Source of the DNA: Chryseobacterium rhizoplanae
GTDB taxonomy: Bacteria > Bacteroidota > Bacteroidia > Flavobacteriales > Weeksellaceae
Direction of reading: 5' to 3'
DNA length: 64,000 bases
NCBI RefSeq assembly: GCF_900182655.1
Contig: NZ_FXTC01000012.1
Span: forward strand, 1-64,000
Made by a program: the position numbers and the translations under genes. The notes under the pieces were generated by a model. That model was not told where the DNA came from. It did no database searches and worked only from the letters and a program-made list of their open reading frames with translations. Below, in pieces: positions 1 to 9,131 of this stretch. Positions within the stretch are counted from its first letter, which is position 1. Every line of letters begins with the position of its first letter.

Positions 1-79
1 TTTTTAGGTGTTTCCATAATTAAATGTAATTCTTTTTTGAAAACACTCCTTAACTTTTATACTATATACTGTCTACTTT

Positions 80-856
80 TTGCTGACGATTTACAATTGG
101 ATTTCTGAAGGTAGGGCAAAAGATTTAACATGGAGATTAAATGGGATAACTGAATTTAGTAATGGAACTAATTATAAGAATGTAATTTTTGCCTCCTTTT
201 ATTTGCTGCATGAGTCAATAAAAGATAATATGATAGAGTTTGAGGTTCTAGCATATAAACTAGTAGAAAAAGATTGGGTAAATCTTTTTGGAAATGAAGT
301 CAATGCTAAAAAATATTTTATTGATTTATTTGAAAATGTGAAGGTCGAATCAATGAATAAAGGAGCATATCTATTATGTGAAATGATTAGAAAAAATAAA
401 CGTAGGGGGGAGACGAGTCGTTTTATCTTAAGTGAAAGTGAAATGTTTGAAATCTTAAAATTTTATGTAATTAATCAATTAGGAAGAGAGGAATTATTTG
501 GAAATGATTTTTGGAATCTATATTATAAATCTTTAACTAGTAATCAGAATGGAGAAAAGATATGTGATGAGGAGATTAAAAAAAAGATTTTAACTGTTTT
601 AGATTCTCGGGAAAAAAAAGAAAAATATGTCAAAAGTTTAATTTTGTATTTTAGGGATGAAGGATATAACATAAGAAATAACGATATCTCTATTATATTT
701 GGTACCAAAGAATCTTTTGAGGAAAAAATTTTTGATAAAGTTGATGAATCTGAAATATTGAAAGAATTTAAACACTTTTATGAAATGGTAAAGAAAAATA
801 ACTGGATGCCTATAGATTTTAAATTTGAAAAAATAAATATTGATTATTTTGATTAG
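80..856 (+). CDS. Hypothetical protein, possibly 5'-truncated
   Basis: Open frame of 258 codons read from a TTG; no ATG or convincing ribosome site is visible at the 5' end, so the N-terminus may be missing or further upstream outside the window. The product is very rich in Lys, Glu, Asn and aromatic residues, mostly helical by composition, with no signal peptide or membrane segment. I do not recognise the family; the composition resembles the helical C-terminal part of large NTPases of mobile defence genes, but no P-loop is present here. The base composition is clearly more AT-rich than the genes from 1.8 kb on, which suggests transferred or decaying accessory DNA. Confidence 0.5.
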   Translation: MLTIYNWISEGRAKDLTWRLNGITEFSNGTNYKNVIFASFYLLHESIKDNMIEFEVLAYKLVEKDWVNLFGNEVNAKKYFIDLFENVKVESMNKGAYLLCEMIRKNKRRGETSRFILSESEMFEILKFYVINQLGREELFGNDFWNLYYKSLTSNQNGEKICDEEIKKKILTVLDSREKKEKYVKSLILYFRDEGYNIRNNDISIIFGTKESFEEKIFDKVDESEILKEFKHFYEMVKKNNWMPIDFKFEKINIDYFD

Positions 857-1081
857 AATAGTAGTGTAGTAATTACTTGTTCTTATATTATGAAAAAAAA
901 CTGTTTTGTTAAAAAATAAGCTTTTATTTAAATTATTCTTTAACACGCTTAAACCCATCTACATCCACAGCACTTCATACAACTCCAATATTTTTATAGA
1001 TAGTTGATATAAAGTAAATATAACTCCATCTAATGCCACATAAATACACGGGGGACATTACAGGTGGGACCACAGAAAATC

Positions 1082-1111
1082 AACCGCTTACGTAATGTGA
1101 GCGGTTTTTTT
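1082..1111 (+). terminator. Rho-independent terminator
   Basis: A 10-bp hairpin (AACCGCTTAC pairing with GTGAGCGGTT, one G-U) with a 5-nt loop is followed by a run of T. It lies between the AT-rich left end and the converging gene at 1128-1771. The sequence just before it (about 1045-1080) contains GGTGGGACCACAG and could be an attachment-type junction, but no integrase or second copy is in the window. Confidence 0.75.
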
Positions 1112-1127
1112 AAATCTAATATAACAC

Positions 1128-1771
1128 CTATTTAACAATCAAAACTGGTAGATTATACCTATCAAACTGGCTTATAATATTAAGGAAATGATTACTTTCA
1201 GACGGAGTCGCCGAGCCTGTTGTTCTATTTTGAATTCCCAAACTATTTGAATCCAAAGAAATTTCGCTTTCGAAAACTAATGTATTGTTTGAATAGATAT
1301 ATATCATACTCTGTACTGTTGAGACGTCTGATCCGGTGTATTGGAACTTACAGTTCAGTAAATCATTGATCAAAGCTGCATTGCTTGTTTGTAAAACTTT
1401 CCATTTTGGAATTTGTGGGCTGAGATTTTTTCTATCCTCACGGGATGAAACAATATATATAAAACTGTATTTTGAGAATTTTTTAATTCAGGAATATCTT
1501 TTAATTTAAATACTTGGTCGGGTTTAAAATTAATAGATTCAGGATCTTTTATAGCTGCTAAGGATATTATCATTGGGTTATAGAAAAAATATCCTACGAC
1601 TAAGAGGAGTAGTGAAAGAACAATTTTTTTGTCATGCAATTTTATCATAATTATTAGTATCGTGAATGTAATAAAAAGGGGAACAGCTTTTAAAAATAGT
1701 TGAACAAATTCTACTTTTCTGAAAAGTGATGTTTTTGCAGCTTTAAATTTCCTATGCATAACATTAAACAT
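1128..1771 (-). pseudogene. Small membrane protein split by a frameshift in an AT repeat
   Basis: Two overlapping frames on the minus strand form one protein if a 2-base shift is made near 1448-1458. The upstream part (1771 to about 1450) has a hydrophobic stretch at residues 27-75 that can form two membrane segments; the frame then ends early in a run-on at 1370. The other frame continues the protein from VSSRED to IPKWKVLQ and on to the stop at 1128. At the join the coding strand reads TTTATATATATTG; removing one AT unit restores a single frame of about 213 residues. No known domain is recognised. The downstream half looks like an extracytoplasmic domain. It may be a recent pseudogene, a slippage (phase-variable) gene or a sequencing error. 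Confidence 0.6.
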
Positions 1772-1851
1772 TTGTTTAAAAAACCATAAAGGATAGTTAA
1801 AACTCAGTTAACAGCCTTCTTCCACAGATACCGTTGCTTTGCAAAAAAGGA

Positions 1852-3603
1852 ATGATGGAAAACAACAACCAATTCAACAGAAGAAAATTTCTTAAAAATT
1901 CACTATTGGCAGCCGGAGGAATTTTTATTGCCCCTTTGATTGAAAGCTGCAGCGATGATTTTACTGAAAATGGAAATGCTCCCGATGATCTTAAAAACGG
2001 AGGCTTTGAATCCGGAGTAGCGAGTTTTGATCCAAGTGCAAGCGGAATCATTATCTGGACGAGATATTCTAAAGAAACTGATGCAGAAATTACATGGGAA
2101 ATCAGTAAAAGCAACAGCTTTTCAGAAGTGGTAAGAAGAGGTCAGGCCAATGCCACAGTAGTAAATGACTTTACGGTAGCGGTGGATGTGCAGAATATCT
2201 CTTCCAATACAAAATATTACTACAGATTCTATAATACGAAAACTAAAGAAGTAAGTGTAACAGGGGAAACCCTTACTTTGCCTTCTAAATCAGATGTTGT
2301 AAATGAAGTGAAAATGGCAGTGGTGTCATGTTCCAATTTTCCTGCAGGACTTTTCAATGTCTATGGGGCGATTGCAAAATCTGAAGCCGATGTAGTGGTG
2401 CATCTTGGAGATTACATCTATGAATATGCTCCGGGGCAATACGGAACAAACCCTTATACCAATCAGTTAGGAAGAGCCCATCAGCCGGCTAAGGAAATTC
2501 TTAACCTCAGCGATTACAGAGAGCGATACAGACAGTACAGAGGTGACAAAAACCTTCAGCTTCTTCACCAGAAAAAACCATTTATCTGTGTTTGGGATGA
2601 TCATGAGTTTGCTAATGATACCTATAAAACCGGAGCAGAAAACCATCAGCCTAATGAAGGCGATTTTCAGGTAAGAAAAATGGCAGCCTTCCAGGCGTAC
2701 AGCGAATACATTCCTCTTAAAACAGGGAAAGATATGAGAATTTACAGAAGCTTCAGCTTCGGAAATATCGTTTCTCTTTATATGATGGATACTAGGGTAA
2801 TTGCAAGGGATAAACAAATGGAATATTCTGATTATCTTGATAATGCAGGAAACTTCAATCAGGTGCAATTTAAAACAGATTTCCTGAGTACCAGCAGAAA
2901 ACTGATCGGGAACGAACAGATGTCATGGCTGGGTTCTCAAATCAATGGGGATACTGCAAAATGGAAAGTACTCGGACAGCAGATTTTAATGACTAAAATG
3001 ATGGTCCCTGCAGAACTTCTGATGGTATTGAATCAGATTTTAGCAGAAATAAAACAGCACGGAAGCGCACAGCCGGCTACCATGCAGGCACTTCAGAATA
3101 CCATCACACAATTAATTATTCTTAAGACAAGATACCAACAGCAGGACCCGACACTAACGCCACAGGAAATTGCCAGAATTGCAACTACTTTACCTTATAA
3201 TTTAGATGCCTGGGATGGATATTTCATGGAAAGGGAACAGCTGTATTCTATTCTTGCAGGAAAAAATGTAGTGGTATTGGCAGGAGATACCCATAATGCA
3301 TGGTTAGGAAAGTTAACTGATGCTCAAGGGAAATTCATCGGAACCGAACTGGCCTGCAGCTCCGTTTCTTCTCCGGGATTGGAAGGCTATCTTGGAATAA
3401 CGTCTGATCCTGCAAAAGCAATAGAACTGGCGCAGGCATTTTCGTTACTGATTGATGATCTTGATTATGCCAATCTCTATAAAAGAGGATATCTGCATGT
3501 AAAATTTACAATGGGAAGTTCCGTGGCGGAATGGAGATTTGTAGACAACGTGATCTCTGATACGTACAATACAACGACAGAAAAAACATATACGATTTCA
3601 TAA
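1852..3603 (+). CDS. PhoD-like alkaline phosphatase/phosphodiesterase, Tat lipoprotein
   Basis: A secreted metallophosphoesterase of the PhoD family, expected to hydrolyse phosphate mono- or diesters outside the cytoplasmic membrane. I start at the ATG-ATG at 1852, which gives a compact twin-arginine signal (NRRKFLKNSLLAAGG) followed by a lipobox-like LIESC. An N-terminal Ig-like PhoD domain (TRYSKETDAEITWEIS, roughly residues 55-140) precedes the catalytic domain with SCSNFPAGLFNVYGAIAKS, the metal-site HLGDYIYEY, CVWDDHEFANDTYK and, near the C-terminus, VLAGDTHNAW. Length (583 residues) fits the family. The gene appears to be a single transcription unit; the preceding gene converges away from it on the other strand. 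Confidence 0.93.
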   Translation: MMENNNQFNRRKFLKNSLLAAGGIFIAPLIESCSDDFTENGNAPDDLKNGGFESGVASFDPSASGIIIWTRYSKETDAEITWEISKSNSFSEVVRRGQANATVVNDFTVAVDVQNISSNTKYYYRFYNTKTKEVSVTGETLTLPSKSDVVNEVKMAVVSCSNFPAGLFNVYGAIAKSEADVVVHLGDYIYEYAPGQYGTNPYTNQLGRAHQPAKEILNLSDYRERYRQYRGDKNLQLLHQKKPFICVWDDHEFANDTYKTGAENHQPNEGDFQVRKMAAFQAYSEYIPLKTGKDMRIYRSFSFGNIVSLYMMDTRVIARDKQMEYSDYLDNAGNFNQVQFKTDFLSTSRKLIGNEQMSWLGSQINGDTAKWKVLGQQILMTKMMVPAELLMVLNQILAEIKQHGSAQPATMQALQNTITQLIILKTRYQQQDPTLTPQEIARIATTLPYNLDAWDGYFMEREQLYSILAGKNVVVLAGDTHNAWLGKLTDAQGKFIGTELACSSVSSPGLEGYLGITSDPAKAIELAQAFSLLIDDLDYANLYKRGYLHVKFTMGSSVAEWRFVDNVISDTYNTTTEKTYTIS

Positions 3604-3703
3604 GTTTCAATTTAATTATATCTTATTTTCAATTTGGTAAAAAGAGTCATGGTGTGCCACTGTGGCTCTTTTATAGTATTCACTTTTTTCGTATCTTGAA
3701 CAG

Positions 3704-4420
3704 ATGCAAGAGGATGTAAGAAAAGATTTTTTACCGTTAGTTTCTAAATCATGGAGGTTCATGACCTGCCTGACCAGAACGTCGGCTGTACTTTTATTAT
3801 TGGTGTTGTCCTTAGTGTTACTGATATTGCCCGTTATCATTTGTAAAAATATTACAATGCTTGTTGTAGTATCAATATTGTACTATCCGGCCCTGGGTTT
3901 TGGTGTATACCGTTTTATTCTTTACCAGAATACGGTCAGAAAAAGAGTCGTTAAAAGAATTGTGGTAGATGATAAGGGAGTTCACTATGAAAGAAAAGAT
4001 GGTACAACAGACCATATTCTTTACCAGGATCTGGAAAAATATAACCTTGCAGATGAATATGATGTAGATCTTAGCCCCAGAAATAAAATCTATGTATTGA
4101 AAGTAAAACACAAAGACTCTGTAATATATGTGGATTTTGATGGAGTGGATGCAGGTTACAGCAGCTATATTGTCAATCTCAAAGCTTTACGGAGAAGATA
4201 TATTCAGGGAATTGTTTACTTCAGACCGGATTTGCGTATAAATCCTTCTGTTTATACCGAATACAATATCAATTCTGTAGATTTTACATTTGATAAAAAG
4301 GAATACCGGATGGTATTTGTCAAGACTTTAGCTGTATTAATCCTGTTAGGTTCAGTATTGGGATGTATTATGCTGGGACTGGCTAAATGGCTTTCCAAAG
4401 CTCAGATTTATTTACATTAA
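3704..4420 (+). CDS. Hypothetical integral membrane protein
   Basis: A 238-residue protein with two closely spaced hydrophobic helices near residues 25-72, a soluble central domain (about 80-200, beta-strand rich, reminiscent of YcxB/PH-like cytoplasmic domains) and a third hydrophobic helix near 205-230. The order TM-TM-soluble domain-TM suggests the middle portion faces the cytoplasm. No catalytic motif is visible. It stands alone between the PhoD-like phosphatase and the antiporter, with about 100 bp before it and 130 bp after it. Function unknown. Confidence 0.75.
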   Translation: MQEDVRKDFLPLVSKSWRFMTCLTRTSAVLLLLVLSLVLLILPVIICKNITMLVVVSILYYPALGFGVYRFILYQNTVRKRVVKRIVVDDKGVHYERKDGTTDHILYQDLEKYNLADEYDVDLSPRNKIYVLKVKHKDSVIYVDFDGVDAGYSSYIVNLKALRRRYIQGIVYFRPDLRINPSVYTEYNINSVDFTFDKKEYRMVFVKTLAVLILLGSVLGCIMLGLAKWLSKAQIYLH

Positions 4421-4550
4421 AATCATCCGGCAAAAATTTCACGGTCGATTAAATTTATTTTCACTTCTCAAAATCTTATGCTTATATTTATTTTCTTTTA
4501 AATTTTGTTATTCGATAACAGAGACTTGATTTAAAATTAATTGAAAAACA

Positions 4551-6131
4551 ATGGTGGAAAATTTTATTTATTATTTAGGACTGGTCCTTGTCATTATCGG
4601 GGCCATTATGCTGGCCAATCGATTGAAAGTAGCATATCCCATCATCCTGGTGATTGCCGGACTTCTTATTAGTTTTATCCCTGGATTGCCGGTGTTAAAA
4701 ATAGATCCTGAACTTATTTTTATTATTTTCCTGCCTCCACTTTTGTATGAAGCTGCTTTTGCAGTCTCATGGAAAGAAATATGGAAAATGAGACGAATCA
4801 TTACCAGTTTTGCATTCATTGTGGTTTTTCTTACGGCAATCTCTGTAGCTTTTGTAGCGAACTCATACATTCCCGGATTTTCACTGGCATTAGGTTTTGT
4901 GCTGGGGGGAATTGTATCACCACCGGATGCAGTAAGCGCAGGAGCCATTTTAAAATTTGTAAAAGTTCCTAAAAATCTATCTACAGTTCTTGAGGGTGAA
5001 AGTTTATTCAATGATGCTTCTTCGCTCATCATTTTCAGGTTTGCAATGGTAGCGGTGGCTACAGGTCAGTTTATATGGCAGGATGCAGCCACTAGTTTTG
5101 GATGGATGGTTTTCGGAGGACTGGGAATAGGAGTTGTATTGGCTTTTGTATTCCTTGAAATTGAAAAAATATTCCCTACCGATGTCAATATGGATGCTAT
5201 ATTAAGTCTGGTTGCTCCCTATGTGATGTACATTGCTGCGGAAGAAGTACACTCTTCGGGAGTACTGGCAGTAGTAAGCGGCGGATTATTTCTTTCCGTA
5301 AGAAGACATGAGATTTTCAGAACGTCACAATCCAGATTAAGAGGTTCCAATGTCTGGGAAAGTTTTGTATTTCTGATCAACGGAATTGTATTCTTACTCA
5401 TTGGATTAGATCTGCCGGAAATTATGGTAGGATTAAATAAAGAAGGCATCAGTCTATCAGATGCTATTGGCTATGGACTACTCATTACAGCGGTACTGAT
5501 TATTGTACGTTTTCTGTCATCCTTTGGTGCCGTTTTTGTGACTCTGATTATGCGGAATTTTATTAATGTAGCAGACAGAGATCCGGGAATGAAAGCCCCA
5601 TTATTGATGGGTTGGACGGGAATGCGTGGGGTAGTTTCTCTTGCAGCAGCATTATCTATTCCTGTGGTGATGGAAAACGGGCAACCTTTCCCACATCGTG
5701 ATCTCATCCTCTTCATTACTTTCATTGTAATTCTTGCCACTTTGATTGTCCAGGGGCTTACATTACCTGCTTTGATCAAAAAACTTAATTTATCTGATAC
5801 CGGAGGAGGATATTGGTCTGAGGAAGAATCTGAACATTTCTTAAGAAGGGAAATGCGCAAGATAGCCTTTAAATATCTGGATGAAAATTATAAAGAAAGA
5901 AGAAGCGAAAATGAATATTTTAGTAAACTGATGGACCGCTGGGAGCAGGAAGATAAAGAAGACTCTATTCATAAGCTGTCTGAAGAAGCGAAAGCAATCT
6001 ATTTTGAAACCCTGGAGCAGCAAAGAATCTGGCTACGGGCAGAAAACAGACGCAACCCGAATATTGACGAAGAATATATAAGACATTATCTAACAAGACT
6101 TGACCTTGAGGAAGAAAGGCTCAGAATGTAA
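4551..6131 (+). CDS. CPA1-family Na+/H+ antiporter
   Basis: A monovalent cation/proton antiporter of the CPA1 (NhaP/NHE) family, exchanging Na+ or K+ for H+ across the cytoplasmic membrane. About twelve hydrophobic helices span residues 1-410. Family signatures include FLPPLLYEAAF, the GGIVSPPDAVSAGAI helix, the ion-binding LEGESLFNDASSLI (ND pair), and the conserved GMRGVVSLAAALSIP. A charged cytoplasmic tail (residues 415-526) is likely helical and regulatory. The ATG at 4551 gives a typical short N-terminus directly entering the first helix. The following MBL gene starts 12 bp downstream, so both are probably cotranscribed. Confidence 0.93.
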   Translation: MVENFIYYLGLVLVIIGAIMLANRLKVAYPIILVIAGLLISFIPGLPVLKIDPELIFIIFLPPLLYEAAFAVSWKEIWKMRRIITSFAFIVVFLTAISVAFVANSYIPGFSLALGFVLGGIVSPPDAVSAGAILKFVKVPKNLSTVLEGESLFNDASSLIIFRFAMVAVATGQFIWQDAATSFGWMVFGGLGIGVVLAFVFLEIEKIFPTDVNMDAILSLVAPYVMYIAAEEVHSSGVLAVVSGGLFLSVRRHEIFRTSQSRLRGSNVWESFVFLINGIVFLLIGLDLPEIMVGLNKEGISLSDAIGYGLLITAVLIIVRFLSSFGAVFVTLIMRNFINVADRDPGMKAPLLMGWTGMRGVVSLAAALSIPVVMENGQPFPHRDLILFITFIVILATLIVQGLTLPALIKKLNLSDTGGGYWSEEESEHFLRREMRKIAFKYLDENYKERRSENEYFSKLMDRWEQEDKEDSIHKLSEEAKAIYFETLEQQRIWLRAENRRNPNIDEEYIRHYLTRLDLEEERLRM

Positions 6132-6143
6132 AAATAAAAGGGA

Positions 6144-7193
6144 ATGAAAAATTTAAAAAAGCAGCTCGGGCAGTTTCCCGATGAAAAAAGAAAAGAATAT
6201 TTCAATACACTTCCTAATTATCTCAATGGGAGATTTCAGAATATATTGACAACACCTTCTTTACTGGAAGGAGAAAGCATGACCAAAGTGCTTTTCCATA
6301 CTTTGTGTAAAGTGGAAAATACTTCGCCAAAAACAGCACTTCCATTTATAATAACAGATCTAAAGAACCTTCATCCGGAAGAAAATGTTTTGGTATGGTT
6401 TGGGCACAGTTCCTATTTCATACAGGTAGATGGCAAAAAATTTCTGGTAGATCCCGTTTTTAGCGGAAACGCTTCTCCAATGCCGGGTTCTATAAAAGCT
6501 TTTCAGGGAGCTGATTATTATAAGCCGGAACATATGCCGGAAATAGATTTTCTGCTGATCTCCCACGATCATTGGGATCATCTCGATTATAAAACTGTTC
6601 AGGAATTAAAAGATAAAGTTGGTAAAGTTATTTGTGGTTTGGGCACGGGCCAGCATTTTGAATACTGGGGCTGGGATTTCGACAAAATCATCGAAAAAAA
6701 TTGGTGGGAAAGCATAGACATCGCAGAAGGCTTCAGAATTACGCTCACTCCGGCAAGACACTTCTCCGGAAGATTGCTGAACCGTAATATCTCACTCTGG
6801 ACTTCCTTCGTTTTAAAAACACCTACAAAAAAACTGTTTTTGGGCGGCGATAGCGGTTATGGAAATCATTTTACAGAAATTGGAGATAAATATGGACCGT
6901 TTGATCTGGCCATCATGGAAAACGGACAGTATAACGAAAAATGGCCATATATTCATACGTTGCCGGATCAGCTCATCACAGAAATAAAAGAACTGAAGGC
7001 CAATAATTTTATTCCTGTCCACAATTCCAAATTTAAGCTGGCTCAGCATGCATGGTATGAACCCTTAGAACTTGCCTCAAAAAATGCTGAAGAAAACAAT
7101 ATCCCCATTACCCTTCCCATGATCGGTGAAAAAGTAGACCTGAACCAGCTCGGAACCATAACCTGGAAAAAATGGTGGGAGGATTGTTGGTAA
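6144..7193 (+). CDS. MBL-fold metal-dependent hydrolase (UlaG/NAPE-PLD-like)
   Basis: A metallo-beta-lactamase-fold hydrolase. After an N-terminal helical extension (about 80 residues) the beta-lactamase-like domain shows VWFGHSSYFIQ, the canonical zinc motif LLISHDHWDHLDY (HxHxDH), the third histidine in TPARHFSGR, FLGGDSGYGNHF, and a final PVHNSKFKLAQH. This set is typical for the NAPE-PLD/RomA/UlaG branch that acts on phosphodiesters or lactones; the substrate cannot be told. No signal peptide, so cytoplasmic. It is 12 bp behind the antiporter gene and ends before a strong bidirectional terminator. Confidence 0.88.
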   Translation: MKNLKKQLGQFPDEKRKEYFNTLPNYLNGRFQNILTTPSLLEGESMTKVLFHTLCKVENTSPKTALPFIITDLKNLHPEENVLVWFGHSSYFIQVDGKKFLVDPVFSGNASPMPGSIKAFQGADYYKPEHMPEIDFLLISHDHWDHLDYKTVQELKDKVGKVICGLGTGQHFEYWGWDFDKIIEKNWWESIDIAEGFRITLTPARHFSGRLLNRNISLWTSFVLKTPTKKLFLGGDSGYGNHFTEIGDKYGPFDLAIMENGQYNEKWPYIHTLPDQLITEIKELKANNFIPVHNSKFKLAQHAWYEPLELASKNAEENNIPITLPMIGEKVDLNQLGTITWKKWWEDCW

Positions 7194-7232
7194 TGCATTA
7201 CAAACAATACATTCCTTTTAATTTAAAATATA

Positions 7233-7258
7233 AAACCTGCCCATTACTGAGCAGGTTT
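7233..7258. terminator. Bidirectional terminator between convergent genes
   Basis: The 8-bp inverted repeat AAACCTGC / GCAGGTTT with a 10-nt loop, flanked by A-rich and T-rich sequence, sits between the MBL gene (plus strand) and the DUF4822 lipoprotein (minus strand). Confidence 0.7.
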
Positions 7259-7283
7259 CTTCCTTATTATCAAAAAATAATCA

Positions 7284-8123
7284 CTACAAAGGCTCCTTAT
7301 GGTTGACCTTCGTATGAATAATGTCGTAAAATACAGATGGGTTATTGGCATCAGGAGTAATTCTGTAAGTGAACGTTGTTTCATTCAGAACCAGAATATC
7401 CACAACACGTGTAAAAGTTGGAGTGGTAAGTGTTCTCTTTTTCCCGTCCGGAGAAATAGACCATGTCCCTTCAGATCTCAATACATCATTTAATCCGAAA
7501 ATTTTAAAAGTTCCGTTAGCTTTGAAGTAAGAATATCCTACGAATCCGGCAACATTAGGATCACTTAATGCAACATTATTTCCGCTTTTATCCTTCGCAC
7601 CGGTTGTTTCCCATGGCGTGGAAGCTAATATAAGCTGTCCGTTGGTGGGTTCCGTATGAGAAGTTCTTGTGTGGATGATGTCATAATACACAGAAGGATC
7701 ACTTGAGTTAGGACGGATTCTGTACGTGAATTCATTTTTGTTCAAAACAAGAATTTCAACATCACGGGTGAAAATAGTAGTTCCATCCGGGTTCAATGCG
7801 GCAATAGTTCTTGTTTTTCCCTGCGCATCTACAGACCATGTTCCCATAGATCTCAATACATCAGTCAGATTATATATGGCAAACTTTCCGTCTGCTTTGA
7901 AATAAGCAAAACCTACATATCCGGCAACACTGGCATCTGTAAGTGCTACACTATTTCCACTTTTATCCTTAGCTCCGGTAGTTTCCCATGGAGTGGATGA
8001 TAGTACCTGCGAGGGAGTCTGCTGTTCAGTAATAATCTCATTGTCATCACTTGAACAGGCAACAAAAGATGCTGATAACAATGTGGCTGCAGACAGGTAA
8101 CATAATTTTTTCAGTGTATTCAT
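7284..8123 (-). CDS. Lipoprotein with two tandem DUF4822 domains
   Basis: A 279-residue lipoprotein: a signal peptide ends in the lipobox ASFVAC (Cys at residue 23), so it should be anchored to a membrane after lipidation. The mature part is an internal duplication. Domain 1 (about residues 40-155) and domain 2 (about 165-277) both begin with SSTPWETTGAKDKSGN or STPWETTGAKDKSGN, continue with G(Y/F)VG(F/Y)(A/S)YFKA and end with TYRI.P....PSVYYDIIHT. The two copies are strongly alike, which indicates a recent duplication. Each unit matches DUF4822; no enzymatic role is known to me. Convergent with the MBL gene. Confidence 0.85.
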   Translation of the reverse strand: MNTLKKLCYLSAATLLSASFVACSSDDNEIITEQQTPSQVLSSTPWETTGAKDKSGNSVALTDASVAGYVGFAYFKADGKFAIYNLTDVLRSMGTWSVDAQGKTRTIAALNPDGTTIFTRDVEILVLNKNEFTYRIRPNSSDPSVYYDIIHTRTSHTEPTNGQLILASTPWETTGAKDKSGNNVALSDPNVAGFVGYSYFKANGTFKIFGLNDVLRSEGTWSISPDGKKRTLTTPTFTRVVDILVLNETTFTYRITPDANNPSVFYDIIHTKVNHKEPL

Positions 8124-8295
8124 AAGGGTATTTTTTAAGTCTTTGCAAACTTATTCCTAATAAATATTAAAACTTTGTACAAAATATCTCTTTTGTTGTA
8201 GAAAACATAACAGATCATGGAAATGAATGATAATTCACACTGGTTTCTATTTAATAATATCCATATTGATAACGAATAGTACTATTAATCGGCGT

Positions 8296-8353
8296 AATTC
8301 CCCTCCATTGGAGGGGTGGCGAAAATTCAAAGAATTTTTGACGGGGTGGTTTT
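8296..8353. repeat. Dispersed intergenic repeat with CCCCTCC-N3-GGAGGGG hairpin
   Basis: A short perfect palindrome (CCCCTCC at 8300-8306, GGAGGGG at 8310-8316) is followed by GTGGCG, a GAATTTTTGACGGGGTGG segment and an AT-rich tail. Repeats with this look are common between genes in flavobacterial genomes. Only this copy is present in the window, so the repeat nature is inferred from recognition rather than shown here. Confidence 0.5.
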
Positions 8354-8414
8354 AATATCCCAGATAAAAACATATTTCTTACCATAAAATTCACCAAAAA
8401 TTCTATTTTTGAGT

Positions 8415-9128
8415 ATGAATAGCAGAAACCGCGGAAAAAATACGGGTGATGATACCTTGTTCGGTTCAGAGAAGCAGATCAGTAAACTGAAACTGGCTGT
8501 TGAGGATATGCGGTATCTTCTGACCAGAGAGTACCCGGAAAAAGCAGCTTCCGAATTGGTTGGAAACAGATATAGATTGAAAACCCGTCAGATACAAGCT
8601 TTACGGGGAGCTTCAGCATCAGATTCACAGCTTCACAACAGACGGTTGAAACATGTAGAAACTTTGGATTTAAAAGGGAGAACGGTTTACCTTGACGGTT
8701 TTAATGTCCTGATCCTGTTGGAAAGTCTGCTTTCCGAAGCGTATATTTTTGAAGGATTGGATGGCTGTATCCGCGATCTTTCCGGTGTTCATGGAACCTA
8801 TAAAAGAGTTAATCAGACACTAATAGCCGTAGAATTGATTGCTGCTTTTTACCAGAAAAATCAGATTCAGAAACTGGTATGGATTTTTGACAAACCGGTT
8901 TCCAACAGTGGGCGGATTAAGCAGATTATTCTTGAATTCGCTGAGCAGCACCAACTCAACTGGGAAGCTGATCTGCAGTTTAATCCGGATAAGTTTTTAG
9001 CGGAAAGTTCAGAAATTATTATTTCTTCTGATGCCTGGATTCTTGATCATTGTAAAGAATGGTTTAACCTGATTGGCTATTTGATCAGAGAAGAAAAACT
9101 TCCTGTTAATCTGATTAAAATGTTGTAA
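8415..9128 (+). CDS. DUF434/DUF5616 domain protein
   Basis: A 237-residue cytoplasmic protein. The N-terminal part (KLKLAVEDMRYLLTREYPEKAASELVGNRYRLKTRQIQALRGAS split here by residues 24-66) matches the DUF434 pattern, and the rest, with GRTVYLDGFNVLILLESLL, RDLSGVHGTYKR and VWIFDKPVSNSGR, matches DUF5616, which has a PIN/NYN-like look: YLDGFN, FDKPVSNSG and SSDAWILD carry acidic residues at the places expected for a metal-dependent nuclease fold. Nuclease activity is inference. The ATG at 8415 directly follows a TATTTTTG -7 box (8404-8411), so the message may be nearly leaderless. The next gene starts 3 bp after its stop. Confidence 0.75.
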   Translation: MNSRNRGKNTGDDTLFGSEKQISKLKLAVEDMRYLLTREYPEKAASELVGNRYRLKTRQIQALRGASASDSQLHNRRLKHVETLDLKGRTVYLDGFNVLILLESLLSEAYIFEGLDGCIRDLSGVHGTYKRVNQTLIAVELIAAFYQKNQIQKLVWIFDKPVSNSGRIKQIILEFAEQHQLNWEADLQFNPDKFLAESSEIIISSDAWILDHCKEWFNLIGYLIREEKLPVNLIKML

Positions 9129-9131
9129 AAT

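Noticed and set aside
638..958. Minus-strand 106-codon frame opposite the first ORF
   Set aside because: Low-complexity Phe/Ile/Lys-rich sequence as expected from antisense AT-rich DNA.
1797..2114. Minus-strand 105-codon frame at the start of the PhoD-like gene
   Set aside because: Overlaps the Tat signal and Ig-like domain of a clear gene on the other strand; no support for its own expression.
4571..6023. Long minus-strand and shifted frames within the antiporter gene
   Set aside because: Shadow frames of a well-supported gene with full family motifs.
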